A stretch of 36,015 nucleotides of DNA from a virus: IMG/VR virus record IMGVR_UViG_3300013108_000408, positions 1 to 36,015 of that record; one strand, 5' to 3'. Positions 21,025-31,700 of the stretch are shown piece by piece; positions within the stretch are counted from its first letter, which is position 1; the number at the start of each line of letters is the position of its first letter. The notes under the pieces were generated by a model, which saw only the letters and a program-made list of their open reading frames with translations, searched no databases and was not told the origin of the DNA. Position numbers and translations under genes: made by a program.

Positions 21025-21038
21025 ATATTTATAATAAA
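21025..21038 (+). promoter_or_regulatory. phage late promoter motif
   Basis: ATATTTATAATAAA ends 14 bases before the ATG at 21053. This is a second internal late promoter in the structural region. Confidence 0.7.
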
Positions 21039-21052
21039 TTAAATTTTTTATC

Positions 21053-21400
21053 ATGAAATTAAGTGAATTAAAAAAGGTAGTAAAATTAGCAGTAAAAGAA
21101 GCAATTCAAGAAGAAATGAAAGACATTTTACTAGAAGCTGTAAAATCTCCTACCCAACCAATTACGTCAACTCCAACTAAAACTGAACCTTTACAGGAAA
21201 CAGATAGATTAAAATTGAGAGAAAACATGATGAACGTTTTGGATAGTATGAGACCAGGAGCAGATGGTACAATCAATGCAACAACAGCTGATGTACCAAT
21301 GGCAGTAGGTGGAACTGTTGATACTACAAGCCCAAATGGAGCTTTACCTCAAGGTAATGTATCAATGGATCAAATAATGGGATTAATGAATAGCAAATAA
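21053..21400 (+). CDS. hypothetical late structural-region protein, 115 aa
   Basis: The N-terminal 35 residues form a charged amphipathic helix (MKLSELKKVVKLAVKEAIQE and on). A Thr/Pro-rich linker follows (SPTQPITSTPTKTEPLQ), and the C-terminal half is Gly/Met/Asn-rich and probably flexible (APNGALPQ-like). It has its own late promoter and is 2 bases upstream of gp25. It may be a virion protein or assembly scaffold. No family recognised. Confidence 0.6.
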   Translation: MKLSELKKVVKLAVKEAIQEEMKDILLEAVKSPTQPITSTPTKTEPLQETDRLKLRENMMNVLDSMRPGADGTINATTADVPMAVGGTVDTTSPNGALPQGNVSMDQIMGLMNSK

Positions 21401-21402
21401 TT

Positions 21403-21819
21403 ATGGCATTTGGAGCAGTACAAAAATTTCCTAATGACACTAGACCTCGAATTGGTATTGGTGTAGATATACCTTTTTCAGGTGGGGATGTTTTTACTCC
21501 AAATTACACAACACAAGAATCAATTAAAAACAATTTGATTAATTATTTCTTAACAAACCCAGGTGAAAGACCAGGTAACCCACAATTTGGAGGTGGTTTG
21601 AGAAGGTTTATTTTTGAACAAATATCAACTCAAAACATTGATTATTTAATTGAAGACATTCAAACTAAAATATCAAGAGAATTTCCAAATGTGATATTGA
21701 ACGAATTAAATGTAGACGGAGGAGCAGAAAACACAGATAATAACAATATAACAGTTGAAATCTATTACTCAGTAAAAAATACAGGGATAACAGATGAGTT
21801 AACACTAAACTTTGCATAA
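21403..21819 (+). CDS. baseplate wedge protein, gp25-like
   Basis: This 138-residue protein belongs to the gp25/W-like baseplate family. The conserved middle reads ESIKNNLINYFLTNPGERPG followed by NPQFGGGLRRFIFEQIS, the family's typical LLT-PGER-x-FGxGL-x-LFE pattern. The C-terminal half supplies the usual helix-strand pair (DYLIEDIQTKISREFPNVIL). In T4, gp25 sits at the wedge core next to gp6 and helps trigger sheath contraction. The gp6-like gene follows directly with a 1-base overlap, the same neighbour relation as in other contractile-tail systems. Confidence 0.9.
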   Translation: MAFGAVQKFPNDTRPRIGIGVDIPFSGGDVFTPNYTTQESIKNNLINYFLTNPGERPGNPQFGGGLRRFIFEQISTQNIDYLIEDIQTKISREFPNVILNELNVDGGAENTDNNNITVEIYYSVKNTGITDELTLNFA

Positions 21820-23663
21820 TGGCAGTTAATAGAGACATAAAATATATAAATAAGGATTTTTCACAGTTTAGAAATCAATTGATTAATTACTCTAAAACTT
21901 ATTTCCCTACAACATATACTGATTTTACTCCAACATCTCCTGGTATGATGTTTATGGAGCAAGCAGCTTATGTGGGTGATGTATTATCATTTTATTTAGA
22001 CAACCAGATACAAGAAAATTATTTACAATATGCTAGACAAAATAATAATTTATATGATCTAGCTTACATGTATGGATACAGACCTAAAGCAACAGGTTTA
22101 GCAACAGTAATGGTTGATGTATATCAACAGGTACCTAGAAAATTAGTAAACGGAGTAGCGGAACCAGATTATGATTATGCTGTTTATGTAAACGCAAATA
22201 CTACTGTTTCAACATCAACAGGAACACCTCAAACTTTTACAATTGAAGACCCAATTGATTTTACAGTATCAAGTTCAGATAATCCAACATCTGTATCTGT
22301 AGCTCAAATTTCAAGTGGAGTCCCAGATTATTATCTTTTAAGAAAATCAGCTAAAGCGTATTCAGGTACAATTAATAGTGCACAATTTTCATTTGGAACC
22401 CCAGTTGAATTTGCAACAGTAAACCTTAATGCACCTAATATAGCAGGTATTATAGATTGTATAGATAGTGATGGTAATGTATGGTATGAAGTAGATTATT
22501 TAGGTCAAGATTTAGTATTTGATGGAATTAGAAATACTAATGTAAATGACCCTAATTCATATAATGATACAGATGCACCATATTTGTTACAAACTAAATC
22601 AGTACAAAATAGATTTGCTACAAGATTTTTATCACCTACTGTTTTACAAATACAATTTGGAGCAGGTTCACCTACAACAACAACTGAAGATGTTATTCCA
22701 AACCCATTTAATGTAGGTTTAGGTTTACCTTTCTTACAAAATAAATTAACGACAGCTTATAGCCCAACGAATTTTATTTTTACAAACACATACGGAACTA
22801 CACCTACCAATACAACATTAACATTTAGATATCAAACAGGTGGAGGTGTAAAATCAAATATATTAGCAAATACATTAACTAATGTTGATACTTCAACAGT
22901 ACAATTTATAAAAGGAGGATTAAATTCAACAACAGCACAATTTGTATTTGATTCAATTGCTGCAAATAACCCAATAGCAGCAAGTGGAGGACAAGATGGT
23001 GATACAATAGATGAAATAAGAAATAATGCTATTTCTCAATTCTCAACTCAAATGAGAAACGTAACACAAGATGATTATTTAGTTAGAGCATTAAGTATGC
23101 CTGCTAAGTATGGTATTATATCTAAAGCATTTACACAGAAACCAAATGCAGACGAAGCAGCTACAACATTAGATATTTATGTTTTATCATCAAATACAGA
23201 TCAACATCTAACAGTTGCTTCAAATACATTAAAAAATAACTTAAAAAATTATATTAATGAATATAGAATGATTGGAGATACTATTAGTATCAAAAATGCA
23301 TTTATAATTAATTTTGCTATTGATTTTGAAATTATAACTTATCCAAATTATAATAATAACCAAGTATTACAGAGATGTATTACAGCGTTACAAAACTATT
23401 TCAATATAGATAAATGGCAAATAAACCAACCAATAATAACACCAGATTTATTTGTATTATTAGATGCAATTGATGGTGTGCAAACAGTTAAACAAATTAA
23501 TTTTACCAATAAAGCCGGTACATCACAAGGATATTCAGAATGGGCTTATGATATGAATGCTGCTAATCAAAATGGCACAATATTCCCATCATTAGACCCA
23601 AGTATTTTTGAAATGAAATATCCAAACACTGACATTAAAGGTAGAGTAGTAAACCTATTTTAA
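21819..23663 (+). CDS. baseplate wedge protein, gp6/baseplate J-like
   Basis: This 614-residue protein has the gp6-like layout. Its N-terminal segment includes FTPTSPGMMFMEQAAYVGDVLSFYLDNQIQENYLQYARQ (about 36-75), where such proteins interact with gp25/gp7. The middle is beta-rich, and baseplate-J-like segments DGDTIDEIRNNAISQFSTQ and RNVTQDDYLVRALSMPA lie at about 390-430, before a C-terminal region forming the wedge ring. Length is close to T4 gp6 (about 660). Predicted role: dimeric wedge-ring protein holding the baseplate. It is immediately downstream of gp25 and 2 bases upstream of the DNRLRE-like gene. Confidence 0.85.
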   Translation: MAVNRDIKYINKDFSQFRNQLINYSKTYFPTTYTDFTPTSPGMMFMEQAAYVGDVLSFYLDNQIQENYLQYARQNNNLYDLAYMYGYRPKATGLATVMVDVYQQVPRKLVNGVAEPDYDYAVYVNANTTVSTSTGTPQTFTIEDPIDFTVSSSDNPTSVSVAQISSGVPDYYLLRKSAKAYSGTINSAQFSFGTPVEFATVNLNAPNIAGIIDCIDSDGNVWYEVDYLGQDLVFDGIRNTNVNDPNSYNDTDAPYLLQTKSVQNRFATRFLSPTVLQIQFGAGSPTTTTEDVIPNPFNVGLGLPFLQNKLTTAYSPTNFIFTNTYGTTPTNTTLTFRYQTGGGVKSNILANTLTNVDTSTVQFIKGGLNSTTAQFVFDSIAANNPIAASGGQDGDTIDEIRNNAISQFSTQMRNVTQDDYLVRALSMPAKYGIISKAFTQKPNADEAATTLDIYVLSSNTDQHLTVASNTLKNNLKNYINEYRMIGDTISIKNAFIINFAIDFEIITYPNYNNNQVLQRCITALQNYFNIDKWQINQPIITPDLFVLLDAIDGVQTVKQINFTNKAGTSQGYSEWAYDMNAANQNGTIFPSLDPSIFEMKYPNTDIKGRVVNLF

Positions 23664-23665
23664 TC

Positions 23666-25183
23666 ATGGCAGTATATAAATTATTTCCCTCAAAAGACGC
23701 TTCGATATACAGTGCTTACTCAGCAATGAATACAGGTTTAGATGCTATATTAGATGTATCTAATTTAGTAGTTGATAGAAATCCTGTAGCTCAAGTAGCT
23801 AGATCATTAGTTCAATTTGATCAAGGTGAAATTGATAATGTACTTGAAACTATAGCCCAAGTGACAGGAAGTTCTGCTTGGGGTACTTGGGATGCTCATT
23901 TAAAATTATATATTGCAAAAGCAACAAATGTTATTATTGATTCATATGTTGAAGTATACCCAGTATCATCTTCATGGAATAATGGGTCAGGACAATATTT
24001 AGATAAATTACAAAATTTTACAGGTGTAAGTTGGAAATATGAAGACTATTCAGGTTCAGCTGATGTTTGGCCTGCAGGAGGTTGGTCACCAGAATCAACT
24101 GGATCATATGATAGTAATTGGGATACTGCAAAAGCATTAGCAACAGGATCTGGTGGATCTTGGTACACAGGTTCAGGTGGATTTGAAAGAGCAGGAACAG
24201 AATTAGTAATTACTGCTTCACAAGAATATACTTTAAGAAGTACAAAAGATTTAAATGTAGATACTACTGATATGGTAGCTATGTGGTACTCATCTTCAAA
24301 AGTAAATATAGCTGGTTTAGTAAGTAAACCAAACAATGGGTTTATTGTTAAATGGGCAGATGCACAAGAATTTGTAACATCAAGTGTTACATCACCACAA
24401 TTAAGTTTTTATTCAGTAGATACAAATACAATATATCCACCTCAATTAGAGTTTAGATGGGTAGATTATACTTATGCTACTAGTAGTGGTGATTTTAAAC
24501 GAGGAAGAATATTAACAGGTTCTTATCCTACAAATGAAATAACAAGTTCAATATCATGTTCATTTACACAATCATTACCAGCACCAGATTCAAATAATGG
24601 ATCAGGTACTGGAGCAACATTTGGAGCTACTTTTAATAGTTCTTCTATGATAAATGTGTTTGTTAAAGAATTAGGATTAGGATATAAAGCAGGAGACCAA
24701 TTAGTTTGGAATGCATCAACATTAAATGGATTAGACGCAATATCAGGTGCAACAACAAATGCAACAGTTACATTATCAACATATGATATTCAACAATTAG
24801 ATGTAATTAACACACCAGATATTTATTTAGCATTAGATAATAACGCAGGTGTATTTTATAGTGAAAGTATTAATCAATTTAGATTAAATGTTAGACCAGA
24901 GTTCCCAGTAAGAACTTTTAAAACAGGATCATTAGATACTAAACAACACGCTTTAACTACATCATCATATTATGCTATTAAAGATTTAGATACAAATGAA
25001 TTTGTAGTAGATTTTGATAAAACGTATACTCAAATAAGTTGTGATGCTACTAGTAGTTATTTTACTGTTTATATGAACGGGTTGGAACCTGAAAGATATT
25101 ATAGTATCTTAATACAAACTGAAGTGGATGGGAATACTGTAGTATTAGATGAGAATTACTACTTTAAAGTAGTTAATGGTTAA
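23666..25183 (+). CDS. tail protein with DNRLRE-like N-terminal domain
   Basis: This 505-residue protein starts with KLFPSKDASIYSAYSAMNTG followed by ILDVSN and ARSLVQFD. This is the pattern of DNRLRE-type beta domains, which carry D-x-x-I near the start and an N-x-G/L-x-V strand. It continues with a Trp/Ser/Gly-rich domain (about 100-200). At about 311-354 it has the GSGTGATF...GLGYKAGDQL repeat module also found three times in the 2256-residue protein downstream. The C-terminus is beta-rich (SYYAIKDLDTNEFVVDFDK). Likely a baseplate-associated structural protein, perhaps touching the host surface. Confidence 0.7.
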   Translation: MAVYKLFPSKDASIYSAYSAMNTGLDAILDVSNLVVDRNPVAQVARSLVQFDQGEIDNVLETIAQVTGSSAWGTWDAHLKLYIAKATNVIIDSYVEVYPVSSSWNNGSGQYLDKLQNFTGVSWKYEDYSGSADVWPAGGWSPESTGSYDSNWDTAKALATGSGGSWYTGSGGFERAGTELVITASQEYTLRSTKDLNVDTTDMVAMWYSSSKVNIAGLVSKPNNGFIVKWADAQEFVTSSVTSPQLSFYSVDTNTIYPPQLEFRWVDYTYATSSGDFKRGRILTGSYPTNEITSSISCSFTQSLPAPDSNNGSGTGATFGATFNSSSMINVFVKELGLGYKAGDQLVWNASTLNGLDAISGATTNATVTLSTYDIQQLDVINTPDIYLALDNNAGVFYSESINQFRLNVRPEFPVRTFKTGSLDTKQHALTTSSYYAIKDLDTNEFVVDFDKTYTQISCDATSSYFTVYMNGLEPERYYSILIQTEVDGNTVVLDENYYFKVVNG

Positions 25184-25196
25184 ATAAAATTGTAAA

Positions 25197-25703
25197 ATGG
25201 GAAACGCGTCAAAAGAGAGAGTAGACCTTATTAAAAAAGTATATTCTAAAACAGAATATCCAAAAATAATTGACACTAAATTTAGTCAATTAGGCGTTGT
25301 ATCTGTCCCAAATCAAATAGAAGCAACTTTTACAGTTGAAGAATTTTTCGAAAAATATAACGAATTATTTTATGAAATACCAGCTTTTGGTGAAACTAAT
25401 TCACATGAATATTTAATTAAAACAAGTGCTGAATACATTAATTTTGATCAAGATAATGAAATTATAGATGCATTACAAAAAGAAATTGCTCAATTAAGAC
25501 AAGATTTATTACAAGAACAAATTAAAACAGCAGAAGCAATAACAGGTGAAAAAATTAATTTAAATGTAGCTGATAGTGTTGAAGAAATTTCAGATTTTAA
25601 TTCAATATCAGAAGCATTTGAAGGTGGAGAAAATGCTAATCCTGATGATGGAAGAACAGTCAACCCACAATCAGTAAGTGCAAATACAAACCCAGGATAT
25701 TAA
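25197..25703 (+). CDS. hypothetical tail-cluster protein with coiled coil, 168 aa
   Basis: Residues 1-80 are mixed alpha/beta (DLIKKVYSKTEYPKIIDTKF, TFTVEEFFEKYNELFYEIPA). Residues about 80-118 form a coiled coil (NEIIDALQKEIAQLRQDLLQ and on). The last 50 residues are acidic, Asn/Asp-rich and probably disordered. The gene is 13 bases after the DNRLRE-like gene and 1 base before the giant tail protein, so it is part of the structural operon. It may be a chaperone or linker for the large tail protein. No family recognised. Confidence 0.65.
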   Translation: MGNASKERVDLIKKVYSKTEYPKIIDTKFSQLGVVSVPNQIEATFTVEEFFEKYNELFYEIPAFGETNSHEYLIKTSAEYINFDQDNEIIDALQKEIAQLRQDLLQEQIKTAEAITGEKINLNVADSVEEISDFNSISEAFEGGENANPDDGRTVNPQSVSANTNPGY

Positions 25704-25704
25704 A

Positions 25705-28700
25705 ATGGCAGAAGAAAAAAATAAACCAATTATTGTTCAAGTAGATCCTACTACTTTTGAATTCCAACAATATACTGAAGAGGATAATATTTTAATATCC
25801 TCCTCAAGGTTAGATACTGCTTTTTCTTCTTCAACAGATTATATAGAATATTATGCTTATGATGAAAATCAAAATTTAATATTCCCATTAGACCCTAATG
25901 TTAGAGCAGTAGAAGTAACTAATTACTCAGTTATAGAAGGTGATACGTGTCTATACCCAGATAAAGATATTAATGAAATAGGATATGATGTAGGTAAATA
26001 CTATTCGACATATAACTTTTATAGAAAATTATTAAATTCAGATATTAATATAAATTACTATATTAGTGAAATAAGTGGTGATAGAACAGAATTACGTTTA
26101 AAGAGTAACGTTATTAGTGATGAAGATATGATTTCATCAGGTAATGAATTTGTTACTACTAGAGAACAATCAGAATATTTTTATGATTTTTTACTTAATT
26201 TTGGTAATGATCAACAAGTAATAGCTAATAACTTTAAAGTTGATACTGAATTAGAGGAACCATCATTTTTAATTAAATTATATGAACCCTTACCTCCTCA
26301 ATTTCAAGTTAAATCTACATTATGGGTTGTAAGAGAAATATCTACATCACAAGCATATAATGTAACTTTACCTTATCCTGAATTTGAACCAAATGATTTT
26401 CAAGCAATATCAGGCCCTAACTACAGTTTAAAAATAACTCAACAACAAGGAGCATCTGGTCAATCATATGATTTTAATACATTACTTGGAACAGATTTAA
26501 CTAGTTCTTTTGAACAGTTAAATAATATACTAGAAAGAAAAGAAATAAATATTAGTGTAAATTATGAAGAATATGAAAATTTTGTTCATTTTTCTTCAGC
26601 ATACACAAGATTAGAAAATTTTGCTTATAAAGTAGGTTTAATTGAAAATTATACTAATCAAATGAATAGTGTAATAGGTGATGAATCTACTAATCTTGAA
26701 TATAGTTCAAGTAAAGCTGTTTTAACTACTAAAATAACTGATATAATTCAAAACTTTGATGGATATGAATATTTCTTATATTTTAATAGTGGATCAGCAA
26801 AATCATGGCCTAAAACAAACACAGAGCCTCCTTACATATTAGCATCTACAGGTAGTGCTGAAGCTATATCTTGGTTAGGAAATGCAACAGATGATACTGG
26901 TCAAGCTGGATCAGCATCTAGATTTGATTTAGAAAATGATAATTATCTATATAACGCTATACCTGAATACTTAAGATCGGATCCAAATAATGAAAAATAT
27001 GAATTATTTGTTGATATGGTCGCTCAACAATATGATAATACTTGGTTATATACAAAAGATTTAACAAACAGATTTAATGCTGATAACAGATTAGATTATG
27101 GTATATCTAGAGATTTAGTTGCAGATGCAATTAAAGATTTTGGTATTAAATTATATTCAAGTAACTTTAATACAGACGATTTATATACAGCATTTTTAGG
27201 AATTACACCATCAGGAAGTGCATTCCCTTTCCCATACATGACGGGATCAATTGGTGGCGCAGTTGACACACCTTCTGGGTATGAATACGTAGATACTGAA
27301 ATATCAGCATCAAATGACATAGTCCCACAACAAGAACTAAGTCAACAGTTATATAAACGTATTTACCACAACGTACCTCTTTTACTTAAAAAGAAAGGTA
27401 CTATAGCTGGTTTAAAAGCATTAATTACCTCTTATGGTATTCCATCTACAATTTTAAGAGTAAGTGAATTTGGAGGTAGAGATAGAGATTTTACATTAGA
27501 TTGGGATTTAAAACAAGACGTTTACAATTATGCTCTTCATTTACAAGGTCCAGATAATTATTCAGCATTAACTTCTTCATTCGTAGCTGCTGGTGAATGG
27601 CCTAATTTATTCAAATCACCTCAATCAATACAATTTAGATTTAAGACAGCAGGAATTCCAACAGCTTCTCTTTATCAAAATATTTGGGTTGGTGATACTA
27701 CGAGAGCATTTATAACATTAGAATACACAGGTTCAGGATTAGGAAGTGGATCTTATTCAGGATCAGTACCATCACAAAGTAATGCTTATGGTACAATGAG
27801 ATTTTATCCTGAAGGTCAAATTGGATTTAATAATAATAGATCTGCAAGTATTGATTTACCTTTCTTTGATGGAGGTTGGTGGTCAATTCAAGCATCATTT
27901 GATTATGATGGTGGAATGGAAGCATATCTTTATGGCGCAAATAGAATAGGAGAAGAAATAGGATTTTCGGCTTCAGATGCAACAACAGTAGTTGATCCTC
28001 AATATTGGTCAGCTACACAAGTATCATATTTTCCAAGTGCAAGTGCTTTAACATTAAATTCAGTTGATTACATACCATTAACTGGTGCTTTACAAGAGGT
28101 AAGATATTGGGATTGTGTATTAAGTGAAAGTTTATTTTTTGATTATGTAGTTAACCCTTATTCTACTCAAGGTAATTCAATCAATTCAACCCCAGAGGAA
28201 TTAGTATTTAGAGCAGATTTAGGTACAGAATTAAATACAGGTAGTAGAGAATCTATTCACCCTAAAGTAACAGGATCATGGGCAATAACACAATCTTTTG
28301 ATGGACATAGTGAATTTAAATTAATTGGAAGAGACCTTTTTATACAAAACACAGAATCAATTTATTACAACCAAACACCAGGTGGTATAAAAAATAGAAT
28401 ATCAGATAAAATTAGAATTGTAAATACAGTTATCCCTTCAGGTTCTACACTTTCACCATATAGATCAGTACAACAAGAAAGTTTCCCAAGTGGAAGTAAT
28501 CCTAGTATTAACTATTTAGAAGTAGCATTTTCACCAACTGATCAAGTTAATGATGATATTATAGCACAAATAGGTGATTTTAATTTAGGAGAATATATAG
28601 GTGATCCTAGACAAATATCAGAATCTAAAACATCTTACCCACAATTAGATGCTTTAAGAGATGCTTATTTTAATAAATATATTTCATCTTATGATATAAA

Positions 28701-31700
28701 TGATTTTATTAGGTTAATTAAATTCTTTGATAATTCATTATTTAAAATGATTGAAGACTTTACACCAGCTAGAACATCATTAAGTTCAGGTGTAGTAGTT
28801 AAACAAAATTTATTAGAAAGAAATGTACAAGCACCTCCATCAATGTCATATGGAGATGTAACATATTCAGGTTCAGTAAAATCATTCCCAAGAGATTATA
28901 ATGTACATTATGCAAAAGAAAGACCAGGTGAAAGTTTATTTAATGATCAAGTAATAACTGCTTCAGCAGCACAAAATACAGTAAATTTAAGTGATGGTAG
29001 AGGAGCTACAGCTATAACAGGTAGTTCTAATGGCTCAGGATTTGGAGCTACATTTGTACCTTTAGTTGTATCTAATCAAATTACTCAATTTCAAGTAATT
29101 GAAACAGGTAGTAGATATTCTGTAGGAGAAGTAATAACATTAACCTCACAATCTATATCTTCTTCAGTTGCACCAACATTACAAGCAACTCCAGGTTCAC
29201 CTACATCAGTAGCAAATGATGTTAATATAACAATAGGTGAAAATAATTTAGCTCCTATTTTAGGAACTTCAGATTATCCTCAACAAAATTATGCAAGTGG
29301 ATCAACAGTATACAGATACAGTGGTGGAACAGGTGGTGTATTTGAACCATTTAATAATATATTTGCAGCCCCAATTAGTGAATCAATGGATTTCTTTAAT
29401 TATTTCTTTGATTACACTCACTCAATTTCAAGTACAGCGATAGCATCATCTTCACAAGGTGAATTTGCATTTAATAGTCAAGATGGAGCTACAGCAACTA
29501 AAATATTCATGAACTCATTATCAAATGGTAATAGACCAGTTTCTGAATATAGTCCAAATTTATATGATCCTTTAACTAGACTTAGTGCTTCATTAGCAAG
29601 TGGAGTAGGACAAACATTAGGTGCAACAATTGAATTTGGTCAATTAACTAATTTTGTTAGTAAAGAATATAACCCAGATAAAAATCAATATCAAAGAGAT
29701 TTAAAAGCATCTTATAGAATTGATTCATTAAATTATATTTCACCTCCATTAGTAACAGGAACACCTGTAAGAGTAACTCAACAATCAAATGAAGCAGAAA
29801 CAACAGGTACATCTCAAAATATAGATGTTTCACCTACTTCAACAAGTGGTAATGGTACAGGTGCTACATTTACAATATCAACAATAGGCCCTTCATTTGC
29901 CTTTGTATCTGTAGTAGTAAAAAATATAGGATTTGATTATAATGCAGGAGAAACAATTACGTTCTCTTCAGCTGATTTACAGGCAGCAGGGTTCCCAACA
30001 TCTTTTACAAAGGATTTAAAATGTGAATTAACAACAGAAAACCAAAGTATAACAGGTAATACAGGATATTGGGATATAGATGTAACACCAATTTCAACAG
30101 CATTTAGTGCTGGTACTTATGTATCTTCATCATTTACAGAATTAATACCTTATATATTACCAGATGGATCAGAAGTAGCATCTGATTTAACTGCATCATA
30201 TACAGCTAAATTCTCAATAAGTGAAGGTCCTTATAGTGGTAAAACAGCAGCAGAAGTTTCAGCTTCACAATTTGCACATAGATACCCAGGATTTGTTCAA
30301 AAATTCCAAGAACCATTTTCAACAAATTTAGGTATTGGAATGCCTATGGGTTCTAGTATTACACAATCAACCCAAAATCAATATGGACAACGTCCACATT
30401 CATATGATAGATTTGACCAAAGAGAATTTTATAATGGTGAATTTATTAATACAATAGTACCTGGGTTATTTGAAGACAATCCATGTAAGGCATTTTTTGG
30501 ACAAGATAGTAGAATTGATTATTTCTTTTATATTCAATGGTTTAATGATAATTTAATATCAGAGAAAAATTTTATATCAAGTTCAGCAGATTTTCAACCT
30601 CAACCAGGTAATAACTGGTTCTGGGCAGATACAGTTTCTTTCCCAGCAGCAGGAAATAATCATCAATTAGTCCAAGAATATTTTGTTACAACTACTGTAC
30701 AACAAACAGCAAGAGTAAATTCATTTACATACGGAGGACCAGGTGCTGAAGGATCTGGTGGTGTAATTGAATTAGTAAGTAGACCAATTACTCAGGGTTC
30801 AACAACAATGCACATTGATTCAGCATATTTCGTTGCAACTTCATTAGTACCAGGTACTACTAATTTAACCCAAGCTGTAACAACTAATATACTTGATGGA
30901 GTTAATGATGTTTATAATAATGTATCAGCAACATCTACATCAGGAACTGGTACAGGAGCAACATTTAAAGTTACAGTTGCCGTACAACAAGTTGCAACAA
31001 TTGAAGCTATAGCAACGGGTAGTTTATATGATATTGGTGATACTATCACATTTGCAGCAGGTACATTTGGAGTAGGTTCAAGTGAAGTTGTTGTTACATT
31101 AAGAGCAGATGATTTATTTACAGGGGTACAGAAAAAATATAATGGTAATAGAACAATAACTATACCACAATCAACACTTGTATCAGCAGGTTTTACAGCA
31201 GCTAGTGGTCCTCTACTAGGTGTTTTATCTACAACTCAATTAGATCCAATACCATCTAATAAAGTAAAATATATTAAAATGTCTGATGAAGACATTAATG
31301 GAGAAGATACATTAGCATTTATTCAAGATTCTGGATTTGTAACATATACATTAGAAGGTGCTGCTAATTATCTAAATGAATTAATAGATGAAGGTTTTGA
31401 AACTTATTATATTAGTAATGCATCTGTACAAACACCACCTTTTGGTAATGAAAGTGTATTATTATTTATTAATCAAGCTCCATCTACAACAGCAGTAACA
31501 TCATATGATGAATTATTTTATGATTTTACATTTAGTGCAAGTGGACAATTTGTTTATTATGCTACATCATCAGGGGAAGATCCAAATGTAGTACATGAAA
31601 CAGGAATTACAAGATCAGTTGCTCAAGGTTATTATCCACCTGAAGCTGATTCACCAACATCATTATGGTCAACAGAATCATTTTTTAGAGGTTGGGCAAC

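Noticed and set aside
25678-25704. nine-codon upstream extension of the giant tail gene
   Set aside because: It starts at a GTG inside the previous gene; ATG 25705 follows that gene's stop directly and fits the local style.
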